Below are positions 30,505 to 41,062 of a DNA stretch of 64,000 nt, one piece after another. Origin of the DNA: Breviolum minutum Mf 1.05b.01 (Eukaryota; Sar; Dinophyceae; Suessiales; Symbiodiniaceae); assembly GCA_000507305.1 (NCBI GenBank), contig DF239425.1:62001-126000 (forward strand). The letters run 5' to 3'. Numbering within the stretch: the stretch's first letter is position 1; each line of letters starts with the position of its first letter. The notes beneath the pieces are model-generated. The model made no database searches. It was given only the letters and a program-made list of their open reading frames with translations, and had not been told where the DNA came from. The translations under genes and the position numbers were made by a program.

Positions 30505-30602
30505 TTACCCTACAGGAAACTAACATATCCCACCCTGGGAAAAGGGAGAATCAATCTACAAAAGTGCCGACTGGCAAGGGATATGTTAGTTTCCTGGAGG
30601 GT
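30505..30602. mobile_element. hairpin element, family E (near perfect)
   Basis: TACCCTACAGGAAACTAACA and TGTTAGTTTCCTGGAGGGTA arms with matching ATATCCC/GGGATAT. Confidence 0.85.
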
Positions 30603-30927
30603 ATGTTCCCTCTTTTTGATGGAACTTACGAACAAAGATCTTCCTCATTGTTTGTTGATTGCATCTGGCCATAAATTTGGTCATCTCTCCATGTGTCAAC
30701 CAGTTCCATGCAGCCGTTCTGCTCTGAAAGCAACTGCTGCTTCGGCAGTGAACAATATACTACTTTGTTCATTTGATATAGAGACTGGTTGGTTATACTG
30801 CCTTTTTATTGGGAGTACTATAGTCAAAATTGAGAATCTCTGTTGACAATCCAGTAGAATGCGATGGTGATAGAGATTTGTATTCACTCCTCGGCGTTAA
30901 ACATATCTCGCACAACTAGTTGTTGAT

Positions 30928-31122
30928 TTGTGTTTGTCTTCACGCAACCCCAAGATTGAACAAGCGCAGCAACATGAAACAACATGGTTAGTTATATCAT
31001 GTGATGGCCGCTTTCTTATGGTTTCTTATGGGTTTCTTACCGGAAATGAAGCATGTCAATTTGAGCCACACATAATTTGGGTGAAACCACACCTACATCC
31101 TTATGCTGATTCAAATTGCTGA
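30928..31122 (+). CDS. candidate exon
   Basis: The open frame includes NPKIEQAQQHETTWLVISCD, then GRFLMVSYGFLTGNEACQFE, then PHIIWVKPH. Strong globular composition with a GNEACQFEPH turn. Exon limits unclear; stops at 31122. It may join the exons at 31128 and 31458. Confidence 0.48.
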   Translation: MCLSSRNPKIEQAQQHETTWLVISCDGRFLMVSYGFLTGNEACQFEPHIIWVKPHLHPYADSNC

Positions 31123-31127
31123 TGCAG

Positions 31128-31231
31128 AAATGTTCAACCAGCTGGTGCATGATACGCTGGAGATGGTTGAGAGTTCTGAGTTACACCAACTGCACTTAAA
31201 GTGGTCACTGAAAGCTTGGTTGTTCCCATGA
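31128..31231 (+). CDS. candidate exon, helical
   Basis: After GATGCAG the frame reads MFNQLVHDTLEMVESSELHQ then LHLKWSLKAWLFP to TGA. Amphipathic helix pattern. The exon may end before the stop. Confidence 0.48.
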
Positions 31232-31457
31232 TCCGCGCCATAGTTGATGAACAAATCAACCAAACAAAAGAAGATACAAAAATCTGAACATCTTTCAGAA
31301 CATTCTGGTGATATACGAGTATATTGTGGTAAACAGGCACCCAATTTTAGTCAACCAAAAGACTTTTGGTCCTGTTGGTTTGTTTTTGGTGTTCTTGAAC
31401 ACATCGCGATGGATCCAATGGTAGATTTATTTGAGGATGTTTGTTGTCCCAAAAAGT

Positions 31458-31601
31458 GACCCTCGGGATTTGAAGAAACTGCAGGTTGCTGAGAGGTTGC
31501 TCAGTGGGATCATGAAATTTAAGTCCAACCACCTACAAGAATCTGCACTTTCAGCATTTGTCACGGTGACTGACATTATTTTACGAATAACACTCAAGTG
31601 A
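31458..31601 (+). CDS. candidate exon, helical
   Basis: The frame reads DPRDLKKLQVAERLLSGIMK, then FKSNHLQESALSAFVTVTDI, then ILRITLK to TGA. Just upstream, a different frame reads LEHIAMDPMVDLFEDV, ending 18 bases earlier, so a junction or frame change lies at about 31440-31458. Confidence 0.5.
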   Translation, partial: DPRDLKKLQVAERLLSGIMKFKSNHLQESALSAFVTVTDIILRITLK

Positions 31602-31743
31602 CAATGTTTTCCTACTAATTTTGCAAAAAAAAAGCTGATATCCATACTTGGGAATGCATGCATGCTGGCTGTTTTGGTTGATTTTCCTTCTTTCTTCCAG
31701 TAGGTTGTGTAATTTTTTGAGTGTTGAAAACAGACTTTTCCAG

Positions 31744-31932
31744 GGGCAAGGACTGCAATGCTGCCGAGGTTTGCTGCCAGCAGCCACAGGCGACATTCTC
31801 CATTTGAACGATTGTTTGCTGCGGCACTTGCGCCCTCAAGAAAACTACAATGTCGCCCTGCTGCAGTACATTGACAGAAGTCCCCTCGACATGTTCAATC
31901 TTGAAACATACTCTCACTCAGCTAATGGCTAG
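31744..31932 (+). CDS. terminal exon of unknown gene
   Basis: After CTTTTCCAG|G the phase 0 frame runs 62 codons: GQGLQCCRGLLPAATGDILH, LNDCLLRHLRPQENYNVALL, QYIDRSPLDMFNLETYSHSA, then a stop. It has a clean acceptor and a continuous globular frame. With the exons at 30928-31601 it probably forms one gene. No known family assigned. Confidence 0.58.
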   Translation, partial: GQGLQCCRGLLPAATGDILHLNDCLLRHLRPQENYNVALLQYIDRSPLDMFNLETYSHSANG

Positions 31933-32229
31933 CTCCTACCTGGAAATTTTGGGGATTATTACACATATTTAGTAGGATCTGTTTCATTGTCCAAAATGGC
32001 AGAGCAATACTGAAACTCAGTATATTTCCCGGTATGTTTATGTCGTCGTATCATCCGCCATGATGTCAAAATGTCATTAAAATATTGGGAAATGTCGAGC
32101 AAATCGGGACTATCCTCTTCCCAAAGTCGGTGTAGGTGTAGGTGGCACAAGGCCAAAGGGTTTGTTGGTAACCACAGGTTACTTCCTGTTTGCCAAGCCC
32201 TTGGGGAGCCTATGATCCAGGCTTGACAG

Positions 32230-32345
32230 TTGGAGATCCAAACTTGCCTGGGTGTTGATGGTGGTTTTGTTGTTCTTATTGGAACCAGTTATGCTGATGA
32301 ATCTGTTGATGGATCTCCCCTTCACTTGTTGATGATAGATGTTCA
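32230..32345 (+). CDS. candidate exon, weak
   Basis: The frame includes VDGGFVVLIGTSYADESVDG then SPLHLLMID, followed by a T-rich tract that makes a spurious hydrophobic run. Only the first part is plausible. Confidence 0.3.
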
Positions 32346-32580
32346 ACTTTTTGTGTTTCCTCTTATTCTAGTTTTGATTCTTCTTATTAGTGTTCTTTTT
32401 GTTCTTGTTCTTGTTTGGTGTTGGTTGTTTTCTTTGTTTCTTGGTGTGTGTTGTTGTTTTCCAGGAACCGTGGGGGTCAGAAGGGGCCCAAGGGGTAGGA
32501 AGGTGAAATATTGGCAGAAAGGGGTGTGAGGAGAGGGAGGCTAGAGGACTCAAATAAGAAATTGATAGATATATATATAT

Positions 32581-32688
32581 ATATGGGTGTTTCCAAAAAT
32601 AATGATACCCCCAAATCATCCATTTTAATAGGGTTTTCCATTATACACTATCCATTTTGGGGTACCCCTATTTTGGAAACATCCATAT
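32581..32688. mobile_element. hairpin element, family B
   Basis: TGGGTGTTTCCAAAAATAAT and CCTATTTTGGAAACATCCA arms, sitting inside a TATATA tract on both sides. Confidence 0.85.
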
Positions 32689-33324
32689 ATATATATATAT
32701 GTATTTACTGTATGTACATTTTGAAATGGACGAATAAATCAAGTCAAACAAACCTAAATAAAATTCAATAAACAAACGAACATAGAATGAAACTTCCTAG
32801 GACAATTCTGAACCCTTATGGGCCTTGTATACATGTTGGTGTGCAAGTCTGAAAGCTTTCCTTGAGTACAGGCTGTCAACAAAGTGCAATAACGATCCTT
32901 CAGATTCACAGTTGGAGGTTTATATTATTCTCGGCCTGATGGGCATTCCAGTGCTGTAAAATGATGCAAAATAGCTTCCCTCCCTTATTGCTGACATAGC
33001 CGCCTGAAAAGTAGACCATCCCAAAAGAGACAGTCACCATTTTTTGGGTGCGAACTGTTAGGTTTAGGGAGGGTATCGTACTTCAACTGATGGTTGAGGC
33101 AATGTTGCTGAAGATACATCCAAAGCAAACAACCTAAAGAAAAGCAGTGAACAAAACACCCTTGTTTTTTTTTTTTTACGAGGTTATGATGTACTGGAAA
33201 TCCCCTTATTTCACTCAAGGAGTACTTCAGTATAACTGCATACAGTCTTGCATTCATTTAAGCCTGAACCTTTGGTTGGTTACCTCATTGAAGCACCATT
33301 GGAGTGAGAACCGTGTGAGGCCAG

Positions 33325-33417
33325 ATTGTTGGCGCTCCAGATCAAGCTGCCTGGCATGAAATGGTGGATATCTACGATGTCCATGGCCAACATCTTGGAA
33401 ATGCAACAGCTTGGGAG
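33325..33417 (+). CDS. internal exon of unknown gene
   Basis: Bounded by GAGGCCAG and a canonical GTAAGG donor, phase 0 at both ends, 31 codons: IVGAPDQAAWHEMVDIYDVH then GQHLGNATAWE. Both splice sites and the composition are good. Neighbouring exons are uncertain. Confidence 0.55.
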
Positions 33418-33982
33418 GTAAGGCGGAAAAAGAACCGATGGATTGAAAGTGGGTCGGCAACACCTGAAGTTGGTACTGTAGTACATTTCACCAACCTTAA
33501 GTTAGGGTCTAAATCTGGGGGGTACCAAATAAGGGGAACAAAATTGGCATTATATTATTATCCTTGGATTTTATCCAGAATTTTCAGTTTTTGGTTTTCT
33601 ACAGTTTTTTTTTGCGTTGAAAAAACGGTGCAGGATTTAAGCTTTTCAGCATAAAGCTCAACTTGCTTCATTTGGAACAGCGCATTCTCTTAACTCAACG
33701 TGACAGTTGTGGGATCAGATTGTTAAGGAGCAGACTCTACAGTCACTTGCATGTGTTCATTTGTTTTGTACGGTTCGTTTACGGTTGTGATTCCTAAACC
33801 AGCTAAGGAGTGTCAATGACACACCCAGAGTGTTGTTCTTTAACACCAAGTTTTTTTTATACATTCATTCATACAAAATCCATACGCATCTCGGATTTTC
33901 ATTCATACTACATACATAACATTATATAACCTTCTTGGATCTTTGAAGATGATTTTCTGTACCCATTCTTATTGGTGAGTAC

Positions 33983-34171
33983 TTGGCACAAATTTTGATC
34001 GATAAAATCTCTATTTGCTCATTGCACGATATACCTCCATATGACCAGTACCTGCCTTTGTTTCGGCAAGGCGCAGACTTCTTGCCTCTGGCATCGCACA
34101 GTCTATGCGCCTTTGCTGATTTGTTCCACAGGGGGAAGTCAGCAAGAAGCAACAACAAGAAACAACACTAA
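33983..34171 (+). CDS. candidate exon
   Basis: The frame includes CSLHDIPPYDQYLPLFRQGA then DFLPLASHSLCAFADLFHRG. Aromatic and Leu-rich. The minus strand is also open, and no clear acceptor was found. Confidence 0.36.
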   Translation: MAQILIDKISICSLHDIPPYDQYLPLFRQGADFLPLASHSLCAFADLFHRGKSARSNNKKQH

Positions 34172-34354
34172 ACACCGAGATCAACATCAACATCAACATT
34201 TACAACATGAAGATCAGGAAAGTAACATGACAAGAGAATCATGGAACTGAAAACAAAACTTGAAACTAGGTCATTGCAATCACATAGATATCATCACCCA
34301 CTTCCACCCACCGGTGATTCGCACTAACAAAAAAAACTGAGAGATCCTGTTGAC

Positions 34355-34558
34355 TTGGTTTATTGGTTGATCCCCCTTTTATATCAAGCTATTGTAAGAC
34401 ATGTTGATTGGGACGAAATAGTAATGAATTTGCCACCCAAAACACCACATCTTGTTCTTTTGTTGGGAAAAGTGGGCGTTTTTAAAGAGACAATTAGCCT
34501 GGAAAATGTGAAAATGTTGATGAATTTGACAATGCTTGATGCGTTTCGTAGCAGATGA
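34355..34558 (+). CDS. candidate exon
   Basis: The frame includes HVDWDEIVMNLPPKTPHLVL, then LLGKVGVFKETISLENVKML, then MNLTMLDAFRSR to TGA. Good amphipathic composition. Unknown. Confidence 0.45.
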   Translation: MVYWLIPLLYQAIVRHVDWDEIVMNLPPKTPHLVLLLGKVGVFKETISLENVKMLMNLTMLDAFRSR

Positions 34559-34604
34559 TCAGAATGCACCAAAACAATACCAAACGGGATGCATCAGTTC
34601 GATG

Positions 34605-34800
34605 GTGTTGGATCTACAGTCTTCAGGGATCTTGAACTTTCCCAACAGGTCATCCCTCGTTTAGTAGATGGACGAGTCTTATTCCAACGGCGTGCTGCAT
34701 GGAAATGGCGGATGGGAGGTCTTTGGGATTTAGGACCGCTGAAGATCGTAACCTATGCGCAACCCTGTTCCACTGCCCCAAGGTATTATTTTATTTATCA
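34605..34800 (+). CDS. candidate exon, basic/aromatic
   Basis: The frame reads GSTVFRDLELSQQVIPRLVD, then GRVLFQRRAAWKWRMGGLWD, then LGPLKIVTYAQPC. The other plus frames close early. Unknown. Confidence 0.46.
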
Positions 34801-35049
34801 AAACGTCATGGTGGTTGGCAATCCCAAATCCAGACTTTTTTTCCTGCGAGGGTGACACTTTAACTATATATTATGTACCTAGACCTTCCAATGGTGTAAG
34901 ATGTCAGTCCTTGGGAGTCTATATTTGGAAGAGTTTTCATGTTCTCAGGTGTCACATCCCAAAATACAGATTCCATCCCTTAATGGGTATGCTTGGTCCT
35001 AACCCCATGTATTTCCTCAGGCACATAAGTTGTTATATGTCCATATCCC

Positions 35050-35218
35050 CACATCAACACCAGGACTTTCGGAGACAGTGGAAGTGGATGAAGATCTCCA
35101 GACGGCTGCAAGACGTGCAGTGACTGAGGAGACCTTGCGGATGAGTTGGTCGCCAAGTCGTCCAGCTGATGAAGCTGAAAAAGATCAATCCAAACATTTT
35201 GTTTCATGGGAAAGTTGA
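35050..35218 (+). CDS. candidate terminal exon, charged
   Basis: The frame reads TPGLSETVEVDEDLQTAARR, then AVTEETLRMSWSPSRPADEA, then EKDQSKHFVSWES to TGA. Highly charged, possibly a flexible or helical tail. Confidence 0.46.
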
Positions 35219-35763
35219 ACATTACGCAAAAAAATAGGAGATGACTCATCAGATAGAATCACAAGAGAAGTTCTGTTCAGCCTTTGTCTTGTGTTTGTTG
35301 TCGTTGTTGTTTGCATTTGTGGCTTTCTTGGTTTATTTGGATGTATTTTTATGGTTTTTATCAAATTTCGGATTGTGTTACCAAAGGTTTAGAGCTTCAA
35401 CGATTCAACACATGGCAGTCCATACGATGCTAAAGAAGTGCAACTGAATTCTTATGTGGGGACATGTTTTCTTTGTCCCTTGTAGCATGCTACAGGATAG
35501 ACGAGCTAATTTTGTGTTTAAACAAACTTAGTGCTATAATTGATTTAGCCTCATTGAAGACATGGAAACCTGGCTGCAAATACCATGGAAATATTGAGAA
35601 CACCAATAGAACTTCAGGTCCGTTCAACTCACTCCCCATTTCCGCTTCAGTAAGACAAACATGTGTATATATATTGAGCCACGGTCAAAATAAGCGAAGA
35701 CCAATTTAGTAGGGAGGGGTTGAAAATGACATCGGACATGCACGAAACGCTGTAAAACGATAT

Positions 35764-35955
35764 GGCCCCCCAAAAAAACGATAACCTTTCAGTGCATCAT
35801 ATTCATGATGGAGCATCCTGGCCAGTCTTGATTGCAGAGATCCCAAGCCTTTTTCACCAAGTCACCAGGTGCAAGGTTTCTCATCATGACATNNNNNNNN
35901 NNNNNNNNNNNNNNNNNNNNNNNNNNNNCCCCCCCAAAAAAACGATAACCCTTAC
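35764..35955. repeat. gap flanked by near-identical sequence
   Basis: 36 Ns at 35893-35928. The sequence CCCCCAAAAAAACGATAACC occurs on the left (about 35765) and directly after the gap (about 35932). Confidence 0.8.
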
Positions 35956-35998
35956 AAAAACATACTAGACAATTATAATATATTTTGACGGCGCCTCA

Positions 35999-36021
35999 TA
36001 TATATATATATATATATATAT
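35999..36021. repeat. (TA)n run
   Basis: Uninterrupted TA dinucleotides. Confidence 0.9.
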
Positions 36022-36148
36022 GTGCGGTGTCCAGACTTTAACAGGTTTCCAGCCAAACAAATTCGGAAAAAAGGATAAAGATGTGTTATATTTAGGTATA
36101 AATTCTTGTATGCTTAAATTTTATAGGATTGCATATATAGCTTTGCAG

Positions 36149-37135
36149 GAACTTGGTGAACATGCTCCCCGTCCAGCTCAACTGCGTGAATGCTGTCGCT
36201 TGAGCATAGGCCAGGCCCACCAAACAAGCATGCCAAGAGTGGCAAAAAAATGTTTACGCCCAACCGGTGGAGGTCTACGTTTTTATGTGGTGCCCTACTC
36301 AAACTCAGGAAAACCAGCGGGTACAGTAGTCGTATTTTCGATGATGTTGCCATCACCACGGGAGCATGGGAGCATACCTGGCATGAGGTGATTTGATGAA
36401 GAACACCGGTTATGTCAAATCCTGTTCTGTTTTCCCCAAAATCAATATCCACTACTGGAGGATTTCTTCGATCAATATTGTGATTGGATCCATGAACATA
36501 ATTTCAGAGCCTTTTTTTACTTTCGTGACGAATTTTGAATGTTAAAGAGTCATATTTTGTAATCAAATCTCCATCCTCTCAGGCTTCTCCTGGTGTTTCA
36601 CCATGATTCAAAAACCGTTTCTGTTGAAAGGTCCAACCTATCAGAAGCATGGAGGTTTAACATGGTTCCACCGGGTGTGGAACTCGCACCACTCGCAGGT
36701 TGGAGTGGCTCAATGCCTCAAATGCAGGTCGTTTTTCAGAGTGGGAGATCGGGGGGGTGACTCTTGAGAGGTGCTCCTAGTGATTAGGAAGTGAGATATA
36801 TACATAGCCATATTAGTAGGGGGTTGTACTGCAGGTATATACCCTATCGAAACTGCTAGTGCCTCTAGTTTTTTGTAAAACTAAGGTTTTTTTTAATCGT
36901 CCAGTTCCCATGGTTTGAGATCTGGAAAAAGGTGGCCGATACCCTCCCAGTACAACCAATTTATGTGAATTTTCTTGCTGTATATAAGGTGCAAATGACG
37001 TTTCCAAAAGTCAGAACCCCCTTTGTTTTTCCATTTGTTGATGATCGCACAGTCCAACCGTGTTTTTCAGCTGTTTGGAAGTTTGATGATTGCTTGATGT
37101 TGATAATAGATCCCACGAGACAACCAATAGATTAA
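36149..37135 (+). CDS. three-exon gene 3' part, phases match
   Basis: Exon 36149-36387 (TTTGCAG|G, phase 0) reads ELGEHAPRPAQLRECCRLSI through REHGSIPGM and ends in phase 2 at a GTGATT donor. Exon 36583-36727 (CTCTCAG|G) completes Arg, then LLLVFHHDSKTVSVERSNLS, then EAWRFNMVPPGVELAPLAGW, ending in phase 0 at GTCGTT. Exon 36905-37135 (GTCCAG) continues FPWFEIWKKVADTLPVQPIY, then PKVRTPFVFPFVDDRTVQPC, to TAA. Introns are 195 and 177 bases, both GT-AG. About 205 residues. The last exon faintly recalls START/SRPBCC-like proteins of dinoflagellates, but I cannot confirm that. Confidence 0.65.
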
Positions 37136-37310
37136 TATGCATGTTTAATATGATTAAACAAGTTGTCCATTTTGGCAGTCCAAATTCGGCACCTCAATTT
37201 TTGGGTTCCAACTTGCAAGTTCAATACTGGATGACTTAGACTTAGACTCTCAATTATTTCAGCCGATTAGTTGAAAAAAACGGATGTTTTCACCCCTTCA
37301 CAGGGGTTCT

Positions 37311-37414
37311 ATAGTTGTGGTTTCAAATATTTTTTATGTTCACCCCGAACCTTGGGGAAATGATCCTATTTGAAGAGCATATTTTTCAGATGGGTTGGTT
37401 CAACCACCAACTAG
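37311..37414. mobile_element. hairpin element, family A
   Basis: AGTTGTGGTTTCAAATAT and GGTTCAACCACCAACTAG ends. The left end has lost the GGTGG donor form. Confidence 0.7.
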
Positions 37415-37453
37415 GGTTCTTTAAAAAGGCCATTTCCTATGGAGCCGATGCAG

Positions 37454-37564
37454 GTATGCCAGGCGGATCACAATATTGTCTATACAGCTCTGGGTGAAGA
37501 AGAGATTGATTTTGGCCCGCGAGATTCAGAGGCGAACAACATTGAGTCATTGAGTTTTGGTTGG
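37454..37564 (+). CDS. internal exon between two elements
   Basis: Bounded by GATGCAG|G and a canonical GTAAGT donor, phase 0 at both ends, 37 codons: VCQADHNIVYTALGEEEIDF then GPRDSEANNIESLSFGW. Acidic. It lies between a family A and a family B element, so both flanking introns carry elements. It may extend the gene at 36149 if that gene's last exon has a donor before its stop. Confidence 0.55.
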
Positions 37565-37571
37565 GTAAGTC

Positions 37572-37676
37572 AGGAGTTTCCTAAAATGCTGGTACCCAAC
37601 AACCATGGGTTTTCCTACTAAAATTGATCATTTTTGGGGTTGTTTTGGGGGTACCACCATTTAAGGAAACACCCAT
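37572..37676. mobile_element. hairpin element, family B variant
   Basis: AGGAGTTTCCTAAAATGCTG and CCACCATTTAAGGAAACACC arms, shared core CCAACAACCATGGGTTTTCC. Confidence 0.75.
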
Positions 37677-38067
37677 TTAGAGATTAGTTGGGGTTTGACA
37701 TTTTAAGACTTCTATAAATTTCCACCTTTTTAGCAAGGGAAAAAGATTGGTTTCATAAGTAGAGCTCTTTATATTTTGCAGTTTCTCAACTTTGTTGAAG
37801 GGATGGTGAATCAGATGATTATTTGTTCGGAGTGATGTCAGTAAGGGGAAAACAGAAGTACAACTCCTATTGCTTGATGGGGACCAGCAATGGTTCATTT
37901 TTCAGTTATGCGAGATGATCACCCATATGTGTTTTGAGAGAATGATTCCAAAAATCCAAAATACGAACCTCTTCTTGAATTGGCTTTAAAAGGCAGTCTT
38001 AAGGGACAATGCCTTTATAAAAAGAAAACCCTTCTTTTGGTGACATCACAATCTACTTCTCAACAGC

Positions 38068-38160
38068 TCAATGTTGTCGGGGAAATTCCTCGGTAGTTTT
38101 GTTCCAGAAATCTTGTTGATAGGCCAAAGTCCGGAAAACCCAGCTGATATGGTAGATGTA
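38068..38160 (+). CDS. candidate exon
   Basis: After CTCAACAG a frame reads MLSGKFLGSFVPEILLIGQS then PENPADMVD and meets a GTAAGT donor at about 38158. The minus strand is open too. Confidence 0.4.
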
Positions 38161-38384
38161 AGTAATTTGTGTTCAAAGTTGTTACCATATGATGAATTCC
38201 CATGTTTTTTTTTCCTTAGGTGTTGTTCCTCATTCCTTACGTGGTGTACACACATCCCTACATTTTGCTGGACTCTCAACTGGGATGATTTCCAAATCCC
38301 GAATCCTTTGGAGAGTACAGTTTTGTGGTTTGATCTCATCAAGGTGGCAACAAAGGTGATGTGTAAAATGACTAACCTGAATGG

Positions 38385-38492
38385 ATATGGGTGTTTCCAA
38401 GAATAGGGGTACCCCAAATGGATGGTTTATAATGGAAAACCCTATTAAAATGGATGATTTGGGGGTCCCACTATTTTTGGAAACACCCATAT
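38385..38492. mobile_element. hairpin element, family B
   Basis: TGGGTGTTTCCAAGAATAGG and CTATTTTTGGAAACACCCA arms, flanked by ATAT. Confidence 0.85.
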
Positions 38493-38523
38493 CTGAATGG
38501 TAGATTTTTAACAAGAAGTATAA

Positions 38524-38631
38524 CTGTTGATGGAAGAAATCCCAAAGTTACAACCACCTAAGAATCTATGAAACCCCAAGAAAAATGGGATATACTCGAT
38601 ATCAACTGGTGCAGGATTTCTTTCATCAACA
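38524..38631. mobile_element. hairpin element, CTGTTGATGG family
   Basis: CTGTTGATGGAAGAAATCCC and GGATTTCTTTCATCAACAG ends. Confidence 0.75.
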
Positions 38632-38771
38632 GTATTAATGGTAGATAGAAGGTAGATACCAACATGAATGGATTGAATGGCAATATATTAGCCCCAACAT
38701 GAATGGTAAAAGATAGACCTTAAAGGCAATAGATTTTCCCCGACCTTGATTCGACTACCACCTGTTCACAG

Positions 38772-38847
38772 GTGGAAGTTTTGGAATACTGGACTATGGA
38801 GGAGTACCAACAAAGAATGGAAGCTTGCTTCCAAAAAAATGGTGAAC
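38772..38847 (+). CDS. candidate exon before a nested element
   Basis: After GTTCACAG|G the phase 0 frame reads VEVLEYWTMEEYQQRMEACF then QKNGEL. Acidic, helical look. It runs up to the family A element that starts at about 38848. Confidence 0.48.
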
Positions 38848-39073
38848 TGGGTTGGTGGTTTCAGTTACCCTTCCTCCCATAGTCATGGCTCAGTGGAAAA
38901 TTACTCCAAATTAAAGGATACTAATATTGAAGATACACCCATTTTCCACTGGACCATGATTATGGGAGGAAGGGTGTATACATATAGATTTTTAATGTTC
39001 GCCCCTAATTGTGGAAATGATTAATGACTCAATTTGACTGATATCTTTCAAGCGGGTTGAAACCACCAATTGG
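38848..39073. mobile_element. family A element with a nested hairpin
   Basis: GGTTGGTGGTTTCAG and GGGTTGAAACCACCAATTGG are the family A ends. Inside, at 38867-38975, lies a different hairpin with ACCCTTCCTCCCATAGTCAT and ATGATTATGGGAGGAAGGGT arms. The family A core resumes after it (TTTAATGTTCGCCCCTAATT). Confidence 0.75.
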
Positions 39074-39589
39074 TGAAAGTTCAACTTAAGCACCACTGTT
39101 TTGAGCCAGTCAAATGCATTCAAGTTGCTTCATGTGATGTTTGCCTTTTTTTCAGCAACTTTTGCGGTGACAAAAAAAAGCATACACATTCAGCAGAATG
39201 GGTGGATGTTCAATCACAAGGAACAACTTTGTTTTTCAAGTCGGAATAAACAACATATATGACCAAATGGTGGATATTCCAACCTTGAGCCATGTGTTTG
39301 TTAGATGGTATTCAAGATTTTGCTTGCAGGAAAAAAAGAAATAAGAAACAATCTACTGTACATATAGTACAATCTCGTCTTTTCAACATGGACATCAAAT
39401 TATATTGGTCTCAATATCATATGAATTTGTTTTTACAAGATCAAATATACACTGTGATATGATAGACAAACATATCATGTAACGACAAATCCTACATTGC
39501 CTGTACTAAATAACATAGAGTTATAGTGTTTGTTTTTCCGGCGCACTTAGATACTTGTTTTGTATGCTGACTTGTTGTGGACTCATCGA

Positions 39590-39684
39590 GAACTGAGGAG
39601 TTAGATCCAAATGATTTCGCACCCTGGGTTCATGCGTTGATCCTGGGATGTTCTCAATGTTTCAATGTGGAAAGGGAGCTCTGA
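39590..39684 (+). CDS. candidate terminal exon
   Basis: The frame reads TEELDPNDFAPWVHALILGC then SQCFNVEREL to TGA. Balanced composition, unknown family. An overlapping second frame continues to 39880 with weaker composition. Confidence 0.44.
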
Positions 39685-39984
39685 GTTGCCAGATACAAAA
39701 AAAAACAACATGCCAAAGAGCAGCCTAAAAAAGACATCGCACCAGGGGTGGGGTTGGGGGGGAATCGTGAGGTGCAACATTTCAATCTTGATGTGTAGAA
39801 TCAGATTACATTTATATACAGTAAAAAACTGTCAAAATAGTATGTTTTTTGAATGTTTTGGAACGTGGTTTTGCATATAGACTCTAGACATATTGATGTC
39901 TATATTTATGTATATACATCATGAATAAGTTGTATATAGCATATCACTTCATTGCCTTTACATTTAATCTCTGAATATTTCTTG

Positions 39985-40093
39985 TGACAGCACTGCAACA
40001 CTAATATGCAACACATTGATTTTGGCCATCACCGGCGCAGGTAAAAGAGCTCACTGGAAGAAAGTGAAGAGGATTTCGCTGTGTGACAAGTGA
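39985..40093 (+). CDS. candidate terminal exon
   Basis: The frame reads ATLICNTLILAITGAGKRAH then WKKVKRISLCDK to TGA: a hydrophobic stretch then a basic tail. The GAGK is only loosely P-loop-like and I do not assign it. Confidence 0.35.
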
Positions 40094-40210
40094 ATGCTCC
40101 GCAAAAAAAAACCGAAGCTATAGCGGCTATAAGGGAGCTGGAATATGTCAACAAAAGATGGTTTTGTTTATCCATTCTTGGATATTTTGGGAGACTAGGT
40201 GGCACACTGA

Positions 40211-40435
40211 TTGGAATTCATCGGTGTGTATGTGGGTGATCTATGCAAAGAACTCTGGTGTTTGAAAGATTCCGCACTTACGTTTTTTTTCATCATATGG
40301 GTGGTTTTTGGTTATCCATGCTTAAACAAACCATTGAGTTTTAGAACTGCTCTGGCAGGAACTAGCTCCGTTGCAACTACTCGTTATATACGTATGGCAT
40401 GTCGATCACGCGGGAGGAATGTACATAATTGCTGA
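40211..40435 (+). CDS. candidate one or two exons
   Basis: The first part reads FIGVYVGDLCKELWCLKDSA. The last part, after GTTTTAG, reads RTALAGTSSVATTRYIRMAC then RSRGRNVHNC to TGA. A T-rich middle (40282-40340) may be an intron. Confidence 0.4.
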   Translation: MEFIGVYVGDLCKELWCLKDSALTFFFIIWVVFGYPCLNKPLSFRTALAGTSSVATTRYIRMACRSRGRNVHNC

Positions 40436-40675
40436 ACAAAGTGTAGAGTATTGTACACGTGTGTTTTAACAAGCTTTTAGTCTGATTGGTGGATGTTATT
40501 ATTTCCGCGGACTTTGCCATCAACATACCTGTTGGGGGTCATGAAATCTCCCTTTACAGTGAATTCTATGGAATTCTTATGAACTTGTTTGTTGGGATAG
40601 GATAGAGTTTTTACCGGGGGATGTCTTGAAATTGAGCAACTTGGGCAACGAACACCGGAACAAACACCAGCCCCC

Positions 40676-40860
40676 TTGAAAGTTGTCTGCCTTTCTGACT
40701 GTCTGGAAGACTCAATGGCGTCGGCAGATGGTGGAAAGGCACTCGAAATTCCTCTCAAATTCTCTGATGCCCTGCATGGATGCATGATTCATGAGCACGT
40801 TCGAATGAGCAAGAGACCATTCTGGATGCAGTCACTGATGAGCATGATCGACAGTTGGTG
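40676..40860 (+). CDS. candidate exon
   Basis: The frame reads KVVCLSDCLEDSMASADGGK, then ALEIPLKFSDALHGCMIHEH, then VRMSKRPFWMQSLMSMIDSW. An ATG at 40715 could be a start. The other plus frames close. Unknown protein. Confidence 0.5.
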
Positions 40861-41062
40861 TTGTTCACATTTTGTACTGTGCATTGTTGTAGGATGTCGT
40901 CGGTTGGGTGAGGCCTTTTTTTATTGTGACAGTCATTGCACTATAGTTTGGTAAAAGTTCTGTTCAGAAGTCAAATGTAAAATTGTGTGTCGAATATGAA
41001 ATAACCAACTCCCTACTCAAACGAGTTTTGACAGAAGAATGGCAATTTTTCGCACTGTAAAG

